Source of the DNA: Calliopum simillimum
Taxonomy: Eukaryota; Arthropoda; Insecta; Diptera; Lauxaniidae
Assembly: GCA_951812925.1 (NCBI GenBank)
Contig: OX638370.1
Location: 80,892,004 to 80,956,003 of the forward strand
Direction: 5' to 3'
DNA length: 64,000 bases
Both the position numbers and the translations under genes were made by a program. Under the pieces are notes generated by a model. That model saw nothing but the letters and a program-made list of their open reading frames with translations. It did no database searches and had not been told where the DNA came from. Shown piece by piece: positions 46,036-58,409 of this stretch (its first letter is position 1; the number at the start of each line of letters is the position of its first letter).

Positions 46036-46439
46036 AAAATGACGAAAAAACCGTTCTGGGTCTCTTTTTGTAATGTAATCCCAATCCGATTTAATAAGGC
46101 ATGTGGTGAAATCCGATTTATTCCAAATACTTTTCATTTAGGAAGCTTTATGTGGAGAATTACAGGTTCTGCAAAGAATATTGATTTGCATTTACGAAAA
46201 ATTAACCTTCAAAATGTCGAAAAATTCGAATTTATCGAATATTTCCTAAACTGTTATTTTTTCGTTAATGCAAATCAATATTATTTGTAGAACTTGTTAT
46301 TTTCCACAAAAGAGATTGTAATACTTTTCAGACTTTTTGCTCTACAAGTTCAGCGGCTAAAAGTAAGTGCGTGAAGAAATAGGCCTTCCGTCAGCAATTT
46401 TATACTATTATTTTGTTTAGCTGTATTAACATTACAGCA

Positions 46440-46500
46440 TAGGCACTCAATTCCGCTAGGCTCTTGAGTAGAATTCACAATTGCAGTAAACTTTTCTTCA
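46440..46500 (+). pseudogene. Tiny RTE-like relic
   Basis: GCTAGGCTCTTGAGTAGAAT followed by TCACAATTGCAGTA matches the GCCAGGCTCTTGAGTGGAAT block of the fragment at 22879-23375. Only about 45 bp are recognisable. Confidence 0.4.
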
Positions 46501-47149
46501 CTTGTTTTTAACCATTTGGGTTATCTGCAAGGTTAAAATTGATTCGAGTTCTGTTACCTTAGACGATAACGTTCGTTCTAGGCTGACAAAACTAGGAATA
46601 TCTCCGAATCGATGGGTCCGCACGATAAAAATTATCGGAATGTTTTTGGTGAAGAAACACATCCTCCACCAAGTTTTAGGTTGGTCATCACCAATCGCTC
46701 TGAAACTTTATGGCATGGTACTTTGATCAATTAGACGTTTTTTTTTTCATTTTGCTCATGACCGGTGGGTCTTATGGTAAAAACCATGGGATCTTCGTGT
46801 TTTCGAGGTTAACCCATTTTCTGCCGCGCCAAATAAAAGTTCGAATCTACGATAATTTCGACTTTTGTCAACAGTGAAAAAGTACCGTTGGATAAGAATT
46901 ATTTATAATTATGTGGCATGACCGAAATCATATTTTTCTAAAAGCTTATTTAACAAACTATAACATGGTGTATAACATCAAGCTTCACTTAAGTCCCGAC
47001 AAAGAACATAAATCGTATGAAAATGACAAAATTTGCTGTGCGAAAACTCGAACAGCGGCAAAAATGGATTAAAAGAAGACAGTCCAGTTAAGTGCTCAGA
47101 GCTTCGGTTCCTGGTTCCAAAAGAAATTTAAAGAAAAAATCTAAACTAG

Positions 47150-47260
47150 TGATGATCAAAATTAGTCTTGGTCATGCGTCTTGGTAATTTTTCGGGATCA
47201 AGACTCTGACATAACTTCAAGAACAGGACTTCTATGGACTTCTGTGGTCTCAACGTTAGC
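47150..47260. repeat. Degenerate copy of the TCTTGGTC repeat region
   Basis: GTGATGATCAAAATTAGTCT with TGGTCATGCGTCTTGG matches the left edge of the hexamer array (6400-6450), without the expanded array. It suggests that the array grew inside a dispersed repeat. Similar words occur at 20050-20160. Confidence 0.5.
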
Positions 47261-50192
47261 CCTTGGAGTCATGGAAAACATATTCGAATTTAAAGAAAAA
47301 AACTGCAAACCAAAGTTATGGGCATTATCCTGAACCCGTTTTTTGAGCTTGAAAAGACAAAAATGATGGTCTACCTAAAACTTCGTGCATCCTCTCTCAG
47401 AATCTTTCAAATGACAATGCAACTATTTTGGAGATATTCACTCCTATTTGCAATGGTCGTTTCTATTTTGTTTTTAAGGAATTTTAGTTTCTATCGTCGA
47501 TTCGTTTCTGAATTTGGAGTCTGGAAATAGGAGTAATTATCAAGGGGTTAGGAAGACGGAGCAATTTTGTTTATGATTTTTTTATAAATTTGTTTCAATA
47601 AAAGAGAGGTGTAATGCAGAAAATTCGACAAAACATTTTGGCTTTTATTGTTGAAGTTTTTGTGTGACTTTTTCTTTAAAATTGTTATAGGTATTCAGCA
47701 AATTGGCTCAAATTGGGCTTTTACCATTGTTTTTTGATAAACTTATCCTTCTAGATCAAAAGAGTTAAAATGAGAAATTCTAGGAAATATCTGTACAAGA
47801 TCAATTTATAGGGTACATAGTTGCTTTATAATCTTTATCTTCTGTTTTATATTATGATCTGGCAATTTTACTACTAAACTGTTGGTGTCATGTTGGTAAC
47901 TCATTCCAAAAAAAAAAAAAAAAAAAATAATGGTTTTTGTTTTTCGTTTTGATTTATAAAATCGATTTAATAGTCGTATGTAGTACGAGAATTTTTAGTG
48001 CAATATGTAGTTATGCAATGTGTAGTAAAATGTTCATATTTTCATTTATCGGAGTAGCATTTCGAATGTTTAGTAAAATGCAATTAAAATTTTGTATAAT
48101 TGAATTTTCACATCATTTACAATTAGTCACGATATGTACGAGTTTATTCACAAAACCATCACGAGAACAAATGTGCGAACAAAACAGAAGATGCAAGTAA
48201 TACGGATATGTGCTTATTGGTTTGAATATGATATCACCCATCAACTACTTCCCACCCTGTATGTCATCGTTCAATGATACAATTTCATAAGAGCGGGTGC
48301 CAAGGACCTTCAACTTTGATGGCAAATATTGTTCAACCCATTTCTGCTTTTTTCTCGTTATTTTTTTTATGTTAGTGACGTCATCTGTGACTCATCGCAC
48401 GCTTGCAACATCTGAATATGAAGGTCCTTCAATTGTAGGAAGGAGTAAAAATAAATCATTCAATTGAATTTAAAAATAGATACAGATGCGACAATCCGGC
48501 GCATTCACTTTTGTGTTGTTAAATTGTGTCGCCTTTGCAGAATACGATTCAAGAGATACTAAAGTACCATTTTACATTCTATCTATTATCCTTTTATCCT
48601 CAAATGTAATGAATTTCTATTTAAGAATTATGAAAAACTAGATTGAGATAAGTCATAGACTATCATATTTTCATATTTTTCCATTAAACCTAAAAAATTA
48701 ATATAAAAATAGCCATCAAAATCTATATATCGGCTTATCATACGTTACGGATGTTTCATTTATATTCAAATTTTTTAATGCTATTGGTGCTCTGAGTGCT
48801 ATGTTCCTAACGGACTTACAGTGGCAAGTTGATTTTTAGAAGTGCATTCCATGTCATTAAAAAATATTTCTCCACTTGTATCAGTCATAATATAATCGAG
48901 CATAAAGTGTTGTTGCGGACCTTACACAAAAATAGAATTCGTAGTGAAGGCCAATGTACATTTTCATAAATTTAAGCCATATTTTCCGTTGCTAACGTTA
49001 CAAAGCGTGAGCCTTACTTTTTCAACTTAAGCTAACTAAGGGCCGATTTCACAATGTTCAGTTAAGCATTAACTGGACTTTTAACTGCCACTTTGACATA
49101 AAATTTCATACAAATTTCCTTTCAGCAGAGTATTTACAAATTTTTTATTTAAATTGCAAAAATATATGCAAAAAAAAGTTTCTCAACGAATGGAAGACCT
49201 CTATTTTGTTTGACAATTGACAGTTAAATAAAACGCATATTGATTTTCAAAATATGGATCGCTGGAAAAATATTTTCTGTTGATATTTGTAGGAAGTTGG
49301 GGAAGCTTTAAAAATGTTCTCTTTGTGAAATTTTCTTCGGGCATACCCGTATGTAGTTTGACTACTTTCAACAAATAGTTTGGAAACATTATTTTTTGTA
49401 GGGTTGTGTAAAATTTTAATGCTCTTGATTGATATATTACCGTAAAGTTTGACTATATCTCACATGATTAAAAATTTCAAGCTTTTAGTTATGCCTTCTT
49501 GTTAAAATATTTTCTTTGCTTTTCTAAATTAGTTCATTCTAAATTTATTAATGGATCGTATTAACTATTTGTCTAAGTAAGAATTGAAATATAGTTCGGT
49601 AGTTAATAAGCGTATTTTTTTTTCTACCAGAATATCGTTCATCATGTCATATTTAGACTAACAATTTGTATTATGATGAAAATAAATTAACTGAATAAGT
49701 CATATAAGTACAGCGTGGTTCCCAAGAACATCGTTAAAAAATCCATAAAAATCAACAAATGACAAGTAATTGGTGGTAAAACATTTTTGTTGAATTTTTT
49801 TTTGCAAGGCTAAATATCATACCACAATAAAGCAAAAAAAAAAGCTTTTTTTGATTTTCCTGTAATAGATACAAAAGATCAAAATACATCCATCGATTAC
49901 CTTACATGACTTTACCGATTCTTGGAATATGTTCTGCAATGACCATTTTCAGGTTACTTTTGTTCTTTTACGTTTTCTACTGCTACTCAAGTGATTGTAT
50001 GCAAACTTTGATGAACGATTTCTAGGGAATGTGCCCTACTCTACCCAATTTGCATGATATCGTGTTTATCGTTTGACCTTAGTATCGTTTTTTATTATTT
50101 GTATCGATTCTAGGAGCAAAATTTTTATTAATAATTTCAAATGAAATGCAACATGATGGCACATATTCACAAAATTTCTAGCTTTATAGGTA

Positions 50193-51372
50193 GGGGAATG
50201 TCGTCAGGGTTGGGCCACTTTTTAACTTTCCTCTGTATCTTTTTTATATATTTGAATATTGCCAAATTTTTTGTCTTATTTAAAAGTTTGGACCCTTATC
50301 TGTAACATACCTTTAGGACAACTCGCTTCGATTTCGGAAAAAAAAGTTATTGACGAAACTAAAAAAAAAAAGGAGTCAGGGTTGGGCCATTGTAGGGCCA
50401 CCACCAAATATCGATGAAATATGTACTAAATAGTGTGTAATGAATATGTATGCATTTTTTACAGTTTTTCATTTGATTATACAAAATTTTGGTGAGAAAT
50501 CTACATAATAACATTAATCTGAATCACAATTTGGGCATCATAGTAACTTTTTGTGTGATTGACGCACTTTAAGTGCACGTCTCGCATGCGATTGAATTGT
50601 TTCGATTCAGTTTCGCGTGCATAGATTCCAAGCATATAATGCAGAAGTCTTGATCCACATCTTCGTCGGAAGAGGATTTTTTTGTGCGTTTTTCGATGGG
50701 CAACCTCGTTTAGCAGCTGTTGTGAGTTCGATTTTTTCGCGTCCGATTTTGGACGTTTTTTAGGCGTTTTCTTGCTTTTTACATAACTCTTCGGGGTTCT
50801 CTGGGGAGGTTAAGACCGTGCTTTTTATCGGGCGGCGCCCCCGATTAGATTTCACTGTGGGCGCGACCGCTTGCAGAGGCTCGACCAATGACAAAATCGT
50901 AGAAAGGGTGGACTTATGTTCTTTGTTCCGAAAAACCGATTGGGTAATGTTATTTTACTGATTCGAAATAAAAATTGATGTGACACGAGTGGCCCAACCC
51001 TGACGACAAGCGCGTTTTTCGATCGCTCAATACTACATGCGAACAGGTAAAGGAATCGAACTTTCCCTTTGGGAATTTGTTAATGGTTCACCCCTTAATG
51101 GATATATATACTTTCTTTTGCGGTGGCATTGTTCTTTTCCAAGTTTTGAGTCGTTTTTCACTGCTATGTATTACAAAATTTTTGAACTATCGAAAACAAC
51201 ATGAAGGCACAAACATTTTTAATGACAATCCCGCTAACAAGCAATGCATAAAAAAGTTTTCTGGCATCGAGAACAATAATTCGACGCTATAACACAGATC
51301 GCAGCTCGTGTCATATACGAGAAATAGCAGTGGCCCAACCCTGACAGCGGCCCAACCCTGACGACATTCCCC
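50193..51372 (-). mobile_element. pogo-like element with reiterated GTCAGGGTTGGGCCA motif
   Basis: Terminal repeats GGGGAATGTCGTCAGGGTTG continuing GGCCAC are perfect at both ends and flanked by TA (50191-50192, 51373-51374). The motif recurs inside near both ends (about 50373, 50988 and 51330). The minus strand holds the tail of a transposase (50520-50945). The interior is GC-richer than its surroundings. Confidence 0.8.
50520..50945 (-). pseudogene. pogo-like transposase C-terminal relic with Cys-rich tail
   Basis: The minus strand, with frameshifts, reads LQAVAPTVKSNRGRRPIKST, TSPENPEELCKK and then EDVDQDFCIICLESMHAKLN followed by CETC. Insect pogo-like transposases often end in a basic linker and a PHD/RING-like CxxC module after the DDE domain. 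The catalytic domain is missing. Assignment by motif order only. Confidence 0.55.
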
Positions 51373-51502
51373 TATAATATTGTCGTATGGGAAAATTTCG
51401 AAAAAAAACAAACTCATCTCAAAAAAAAAAAAAAAAAAAAAAAAAAACAGCTTGTGAAGGTAGAAATTGTTCTAAAAACGCTATCGGAAATTTTCAAACA
51501 CT

Positions 51503-52114
51503 TGTTGATGCTATATTTCCCTTGCGATGGGAAATACAGCTGAGCTGTTTATCTGAAACTATAAGAGTACGGCAAAGGGATAGATGGTCGCCAAATTATA
51601 CTCACCAAATGCTGTGTTGTCCAAACGCTGAATCCCCCACTTGTCGATGTTGATGTTCACGCGTAAAGTTCCCTTAAAACGATTTATAAAGAGACACAAA
51701 CACTCGGTTATAGTTCCGATCACTAACTGATTCTTTATTTTCAAATTACTTACCAGCTAGAGGTTTACAGATGCCTCTAGCTACATACATGTATGGTTAC
51801 AACTTACATTATCTGTTTACGTACTATTTCGCAGTATTGCGAAATATATCTTACTTGGCTTTATTGACGTGCCCAATAAAGTCACATATCTATGATATAG
51901 GGGTCAGATTGCTTCCGCGTTGAACCCGCTGTTCTTTAACTCTTTTGCTTATCGTTCTTTACTAGCAGCTCCTAAAGGTATGCTAGCTGTTATTTCTCTG
52001 GCAGTACTAAAACTATCACGAGTATAGCCTTAGTACTGAGTTGAGTATGAATAACATCAAATCCCTAACGGTAGGCAATGAATATTTATAACAGCGTGTG
52101 ATCAACACACAACA
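51503..52114 (-). repeat. 3' LTR
   Basis: It is identical to the LTR at 61228-61839 over 612 bp. The identity implies very few generations since insertion. Confidence 0.93.
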
Positions 52115-52127
52115 TCCCTCCCCCCTT
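52115..52127 (-). promoter_or_regulatory. Polypurine tract
   Basis: Directly before the 3' LTR the minus strand reads AAGGGGGGAGGGA, the expected primer site for plus-strand DNA synthesis. Its position and purity support the minus orientation of the element. Confidence 0.88.
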
Positions 52128-52596
52128 ATGGAAGAAAAAGTTGTTGTTATGAAGTAACAACGACTTTTTCCTTCTGAAAGTAGTTTTAACTTTTTTTTTT
52201 TTTTTTTTTTTCTTTTAATTCCTAATTATTTCTCTAACTTAGTCGGCTACCTATAACTGTATCTAGCTCCTTTGGATCATGGCTCGCTGCTGCTTACCGC
52301 TGCTGCCGCTTGGTTCTTGCCTTGTGGGTCTGCTTTCGGTGCTTCGAGCTTCTGATGTTCTTCGGTGTGACATACCATGTTCTTGTTACATGCGGTTTGT
52401 AGGTTTAGCTGTTTTATCCTTTGATTGATTTTGCCTGGCGGTGGCCAAAATCGGAACTTCTTCTACTTGCTACGTCAGTTCTTGCGGTTAGACTTCCTTG
52501 TGGCTAGAAGTCGGCTCCGCTGTTGTGTGCTGGAACGTTTATTTTGGCGTACGGACTATGTTTTGACTGAAAGTCGACGCTTCTGCTTACGAACCG

Positions 52597-52745
52597 GAAC
52601 ATTGCTTTTTAATGCGTTGGACTTGCAATTTTCGACAAGTCAACGCGTCTGCTTCTAAACTGGAACATTGCTTTTTAATGCGTTGGACTTGCAATTTTCG
52701 ACAAGTCAACGCGTCTGCTTCTAAACTGGAACATTGCTTTTTAAT
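52597..52745. repeat. 66-bp tandem repeat, 2.3 units, near the 3' LTR
   Basis: Units at 52597-52662 and 52663-52728 appear identical, followed by a partial unit. On the minus strand the unit keeps an open frame of 22 residues per repeat (KKQCSSLEADALTCRKLQVQ). A diverged earlier unit can be seen from about 52535. It lies in a GC-richer part of the element. Confidence 0.85.
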
Positions 52746-53378
52746 GCTCTTGATGGTGATGCCGGTCATTTTGGATGTTTGACGCGGCAACGTGACAGGA
52801 TAACATAGGAGTGGCGTAATCCGGCCCCTCCCTTCCAACAAGATTGGATGTCATCTATGGATGACAGACAACTAACGAGATAAAAGGTGGTTGTCTGTCC
52901 GAATGTTGACGCATGCAACCATGGATCGTCGTCACTCTAGGCTTTCCGGATTTAACATCATTGGGCTGTCCCTCTTTAGATTATTTTCTTTAATCTCCAC
53001 TGCTACTGTTGTAACGCCGTACCATGATCCCTCGCAGATTCTATCTACTTTGTTAACGATTTTACTGTATATTTATCTAGTCTTTCCTAGCTAGTCCTAT
53101 GCTCTCTAAATCAAATATTTTTATTTGCTAAAACTCCTGAAAATTGGTAATTATTAAATTTACCTATATACATGACATTGAACTTAATTCCTTATTTATT
53201 CTTATTTTTCATTATATTTCAACTCAATACAAACAATTTTGCATTTTATACAATTCTGACATAATACATAAAATATTTAAAAATTTTTACTCTATATTTA
53301 AATACATTCTGGTTCTAAACTGAATCTTTGTTCTTCTGATTTGACAATTTCAAATTTACGTTACTTTAAAAAAAAAAT

Positions 53379-53415
<37 letters not shown>

Positions 53416-54519
53416 TATGACTTGTTAGGATTCCCTAGTTAATTTTCGAAAATCATTTAATAATTTTTTACTTATTGTTATTTACTTTTCAATCAATCAA
53501 TTACACCTAATAATATTTTCAGAATTCACATTTACTTAACATCATTCAATTAAGATTCTACAATTTACTTGTACTTATTACTTGGTTATACTTTATTTGG
53601 GACTTATTTCCCTATTTTCTATGTATGTAGACTTCTCTTGCTACAAATCCTTAACAAATTATCCAAAAATATTTTCATAACATTTTACTTATTTATTTTT
53701 ATTTACTGCTTCAAATTTTTTTTTTTTTTTTTTTTAAAAAATTCATATTTATTTTATATTTTCCGATTAAGATTTTTCAATTTTCTTATACATACTACTT
53801 TACTTTATATATCTTTAATTAAATTTATTTTTCTTTCAATTATTATTTTAATCTACTTTTAATCAATCAATATCCTTAGCAGTTTTCAACTGATATCTTA
53901 CAATTTCCTTTTACCTTCTATTAAATTATATTTTATTTGGGATTTATTTCCCTATATCTTATTGTTATGCCTTAGTTTTTTACTTATGAAAAACCTAATT
54001 TATACCTATTCAACTCTATCTAAGTTTTGCAACCTTTTCCATATTTATATGCATTTAGCACTGTTCATGCATATAAATATGATCCATATGACGGCATTGC
54101 ATTCCGTTTAGTTTAAAACTTTAATTAAAGTTTTCTTTTGGTTTTAATCCCGTAATTATTCTATTGTTAATTGAGTTATTACTTTTAGTGTAGCTTATAC
54201 TTTCTTTATTTAATTAATTGGTATTTCGGACCATTTAAAATTCTAGCAATAAATAAATATGTATATATATTTTTTCCCGTGTAATTTATATATGTACATA
54301 TTTTAGTTATCAAAAAAAATACATTTCATTCATAACTGCTGATTTGGGTTTTTAATATTATCCCAACAGTTTTTATGACATTATTCGTCACCTATATATG
54401 TATATGCACTAACTTGCATACAAATATATGTGGTGTTTACTTCTATTTTTTATTTCTTTTTATTTCCCATGTATGAATTTTAGTATAAACAAATTACAAA
54501 CATACCCCATACATACCAT
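52746..54519. other. Non-coding AT-rich filler of the LTR element
   Basis: Low-complexity AT-rich sequence with long T runs (53381-53412, 53716-53735). The sequence TTAGATT and TTATTTGGGA(C/T)TTATTTCCCTAT recur loosely (53596, 53936). No RT, RNase H, integrase or env motif was found on either strand. Confidence 0.6.
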
Positions 54520-55330
54520 ACGTTAGTGCTTTTTTTGTTGAATCAGCACTTGACGCTTTTATGTTTCTCTAAGTTATTCGTTCAATCAGAGCGTTTGGTT
54601 TTTATTTTTCCGTTCAACCGCATTTTACTTGGTTACGGGCTATCGACCGCAAGCAAACGGTTAATCAAAGAGAGAAATCCAGCTGAAGTAAAATATTTTA
54701 ATTTGTGAAAAAGTTCAGTGTAGAAAGAAAAGTTTGCATTTTTATGTTGCTGTTGAACTGTAAAATGGCGACAAGGCAAAAGTGTACCAAATTAAACAAA
54801 TTTGCAACAACGTATTATTCATCGGCCAGCAAACCAAAGTGATTTAATTGAATAGATTTGCTTGTTGAAATAGATCTCCTGTGTTGCATAAAAATCTAAT
54901 TTCATTGAAATCAGTGTGAAAATATAAATCTATGCAGTTTTCAGTCGACCACGTGCACAGCCCGCAAATGGATTCCGCCTCGATTGCTGTGCCAAGCCGC
55001 CGACTCGGTTCTTCCGTCACATATGGCCTTTTCACATGCACTGATTGCTCCGCTGTACATCGCAATTTGGGTGTACCTTTGTCTTTTGTGCATTCTACTA
55101 ATTCGGATACAAACTGGACTTGGTCACAATTGTGTCAAATGCAATTATGTTTTCGTAAGTACCGTTCCTCTCCTACTGCCAAGACTGCCCTTAAAAGTTT
55201 CGTTTTCTTTTCTTTCAATAGATATCAACAGACCGTCAGATCATCCTGGACCATGCATAGGAATGAGTATCAACTGAAATTTTACCCCCTTTTTTTTTTT
55301 TCTCTAAAATGTATTTCCCACTAAATATTC
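54520..55330 (+). pseudogene. ArfGAP2/3-like gene fragment captured inside the LTR element
   Basis: On the + strand, opposite to gag, the sequence reads [20 protein letters not shown], then after a one-base frameshift [20 protein letters not shown] and on to [14 protein letters not shown]. This is the ArfGAP zinc-finger domain of the ArfGAP2/3 family; the first zinc Cys is lost. An acceptor-like ATGCAG precedes it at about 54932, and upstream sequence (54520-54840) looks like a fly 5' UTR, so the copy probably includes intron or promoter sequence. A GTAAGTACC donor-like site follows at 55156. GTPase-activating function is not possible in this form. Confidence 0.75.
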
Positions 55331-56807
55331 TTTCTTTTTTCCCAACAGGTTTCATCCACCTTCATCTACCCGCGTTCATGGGTAACGTGAGTTTTTGTTT
55401 TACGTAAATTCTTAATTTTGTCATTTTTATTATTATTCCTTTTATTATTACATACATTCAAACTTATAATTTAATATGATCTACTCAATTCTAATTACTA
55501 TAGTACTAAAGTCTTTGACATTTTCCCCTATTTCCGTACTATTTCATAGTTCATTTATCTAACTCTCTATATGTTATTAATTTAGTTCGTCTTAACTACT
55601 CGACCGTTTTACCTATAAATAAAAATAGACTTCTTTAAAAGTATTCTTATTTACTCTTTTCTACATTTTGCAATATCTTACAACTTTCCTTGAAGATTAT
55701 TCGATATCATGAAAACCATTCCTAATTTTAAAATTTTACAATCCCCTATTTTTACATATGTTTTCGCAACTAGCTCGGTGCTGTTGCTTATGTTATTTCA
55801 CCTTTTATTTTATCCTTCTGAATTACATTTGTTATTAATGTATTTTTATTTTTCCCATATTTTATTCTGCCCACTTATGTATTTCATATTAAACCGAAAT
55901 TTGCCCATAGTTGTTCTGTTCATCTTTGTTTATTTTGTTGGTGTAACGCCAATACAATCCAAATAAATGTAACCTATTCATTAAACGCGACCCCGTTTAT
56001 TTTTGTTTAATTTTAGCTTTTTCTCTGTTTCTTTCCAATTTTTGTGCAAGTAAATTCATACGCAACTCAATTACAATATTAATTTTTAAATAATTAAATT
56101 AACCTGAAATATTCATGTCAATTACCCCGATGGCACTTGGGCCTCCCATTACCATTTTAAAAATTTTTGAATTTGTCAATTCAATTTTGCTGATAACTTT
56201 TCCGCTACTATGTATTTAATCCTTTCATCATTCAGAGTTAGGTGTACTGCGTTGATTAGTAATGATTAGTAATTCTCTTAACAATAGGCAACAAGGGTTA
56301 GTGGTTAGTACGTTAGTTATTAGTAACTCATATATTTACAATACGCAGTACCCTAATGCCCTGTGATATAATTCATAAGTGACGTATCAACTAATCGAAA
56401 AACTTTACGAATCACTTTATGTGTTTTTTGCTTTTGCATTCAAGACAATTTTTGCTGCGATTGCATTCTTTATGAAGGTATTCCCCAGCGGTAGTTGACA
56501 ATGAATTTTCAACGTTACCGGCACATCGGCCGCAATAGAATGTTTACAAAATTGGAAACTTTTGTTTGCATTTAGTACCCATTTATTTTTCGTTAATATA
56601 TTAAAACTAAACAATTTTAGCAATGCACATTGGTGGTGATAAAATCTTGCGTTACGGAAAAAAAAACTATGCATGTTATAGATTCGTTGTCACTAAAATA
56701 TCTTGTTCAGTGACTATCAAAATTTCTTTTGATATTTAAATGAAACACTATATGTTTTGCATCTGTGTGATTGCAGGCTTAACAAATTTAGTAGATTGTT
56801 AGAGGCA
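55331..56807. other. Non-coding interior of the LTR element between ArfGAP fragment and pol
   Basis: Contains a possible exon-like piece (TTTCCCAACAG acceptor at about 55349, then 38 bp and GTGAGT) that may belong to the captured gene. The rest is AT-rich with no open frame of note; TTAGTAAT words repeat near 56260-56330. Confidence 0.4.
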
Positions 56808-58409
56808 CTACAGACTCTTTGAATTTGGATCACCTGCTACTATTTCTGGTGGTCTCCCCAACGAACACATGTAAATATTTCCTATATTTAAACCCACTTG
56901 CACATCTGACAGTTCAGACCCTTTATTCATTTGATAATCCTTGCAACTTCTGATATAATTTTTTATATCCTTTTGCATACCTTGCCATCTATACCGCTTC
57001 CTTATTCGCAGTATCATTTTCATCGTCCCTTGGTTACGTCCCAATGGAATCGAATGAAACTCTTTCAAAATTCCAATTATTTTCTTTGGATCACTCACAA
57101 AAACTGTGGTATCCTTTTTTTCTATAACTACTTCTCGTTCATTCAAGTTGCCATTACCATAAGTTTTATTTTCTGGCTTTAATGCGAACGTAATTATTTT
57201 CTTTTTATTTTCATCAAAAAATGTCAACTCCTTGCGGACACCATCTATGATAGTGCGATTCCATAAATTGTCTCTACCCAATACTCCATCAGCAGGCACT
57301 CCATGATCTAGTGGTACCACATGCAGTGGTAAACATAGCTCTGGCTGCTGTTCATGGCGAATAGTAAAAATACCCAATGTTGTTATCTGTTTGCCTAACA
57401 TTCCTTTCAATTCCTTACTAAAATTCGTGTCTATCCCCATTGATTGTGACATCGAATTCTGTTTAACAAAACTTGCACCAGCTCCCGAATCCACAAGCAA
57501 AATGAGTTTTCCATTTTTGGCCTCCTTACAAGGGACCTCAATGAACACATCATTCTGTGTTTCGCGAAGCTTGATTACACAAATTTCACTGGTGAAGTCC
57601 ACACCATGAACCGTAGTTAGCTTCTCAACCGTATCTTGTACTGATCGACCTTCTGCTACTACTAAATTTTCCCTTTTATTCATACCGTTTTTTATAGTGA
57701 TCACACCTACCCCACTTTCAGGTTGGTTTCCCGATCCTATCACGGTTTCTTTTTTAATTTTCAATGTAGGATTAACAACTGCAGCTGGAATATTTTCCCT
57801 TCCATTGACACCGCATTCTACCAAATCTGAGCATGAATCCACAACAGTCTTTTGTGTCAGATTTACTGTACCCAATTTTTCTAAATTTATGTTCTTGTAC
57901 TCCTCATTTACATTTTTACCATCCTTAGCAAACTTTGAAGGTATTTCCTTGCGAGGGAAACCACCTTCCTTCGGTCCTGAGCACGTATCCACAACAGTCA
58001 CCTGCGTTTGATTTACTGTACTCAAATCCTTTACAAATGATATGGAGCGCGTATCCACAACAGATTCCTGCGTTTGATTAACTGTGCTCATATCCTTGTC
58101 ATCTATAATCCGTTTGCTAGACTTCTTGGGTTTCACTGGCAACGTTTTAACTACCGCTTCCTGCGCATAACTCACCGTTCCCACAACATTTTCATCAACC
58201 TTGTTAATTAACCCTTTCTCAGCTCTGTAACTTTTATCTGTTTCCAGGCTGTTCTGTTTTTTACTATCCTTCTTCGCCAAAAATCTATTTCTAGTGAGTG
58301 CTTCAACTACATTTTCATGCGTATGATTCGCAACTCTCGACTTATTTTTCTTAAATTTTCTATTATTTTGGGATCCCCAGGCAGGCTGTGACTGGGCCCT
58401 ACCTAGTTT
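56808..58409 (-). CDS. Truncated Pol: protease and degenerate integrase zinc finger
   Basis: The frame continues from the slippery site in -1. An internal ATG at 58280 gives 490 codons. A long linker with three to five repeats of VNQTQ(E/V)(S/T)VVDT is followed by a retropepsin domain (LVDSGAGASFV with catalytic DSG, later GVLGRDNLW). Then, without any RT or RNase H, comes a copy of the integrase N-terminal zinc finger: FHSIPLG...YRWQGMQKDIKNYIRSCKDYQ. Its second His is Asn and the second Cys of CxxC is Tyr, so zinc binding should be lost. The frame ends shortly after. The deletion must predate the last transposition because the LTRs are identical. Confidence 0.88.
   Translation of the reverse strand, partial: KLGRAQSQPAWGSQNNRKFKKNKSRVANHTHENVVEALTRNRFLAKKDSKKQNSLETDKSYRAEKGLINKVDENVVGTVSYAQEAVVKTLPVKPKKSSKRIIDDKDMSTVNQTQESVVDTRSISFVKDLSTVNQTQVTVVDTCSGPKEGGFPRKEIPSKFAKDGKNVNEEYKNINLEKLGTVNLTQKTVVDSCSDLVECGVNGRENIPAAVVNPTLKIKKETVIGSGNQPESGVGVITIKNGMNKRENLVVAEGRSVQDTVEKLTTVHGVDFTSEICVIKLRETQNDVFIEVPCKEAKNGKLILLVDSGAGASFVKQNSMSQSMGIDTNFSKELKGMLGKQITTLGIFTIRHEQQPELCLPLHVVPLDHGVPADGVLGRDNLWNRTIIDGVRKELTFFDENKKKIITFALKPENKTYGNGNLNEREVVIEKKDTTVFVSDPKKIIGILKEFHSIPLGRNQGTMKMILRIRKRYRWQGMQKDIKNYIRSCKDYQMNKGSELSDVQVGLNIGNIYMCSLGRPPEIVAGDPNSKSL

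Larger units (their letters stand above)
46036..50190. other. Sequence downstream of the 45704 exon, few features
   Basis: Apart from the RTE relic at 46440 and the repeat at 47150, a MITE-like GGGCCGATTTCACAATGTTC word at 49040 is the only recognised motif. No further exon of the 45704 gene could be identified. Confidence 0.35.

Noticed and set aside
51387..51653. Open frame repeated at 61190-61378
   Set aside because: Both are inside the two LTRs; identical sequence explains identical frames. No gene.
52891..53862. Hydrophobic open frames between LTRs, possible env
   Set aside because: They are on the strand opposite to gag, T-rich, and show no signal peptide plus furin-site layout; composition alone explains the hydrophobicity.
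54932..55324. A real, intact ArfGAP exon of a host gene
   Set aside because: It needs a one-base frameshift, lacks the first zinc Cys and lies between two identical LTRs with intact target duplication.
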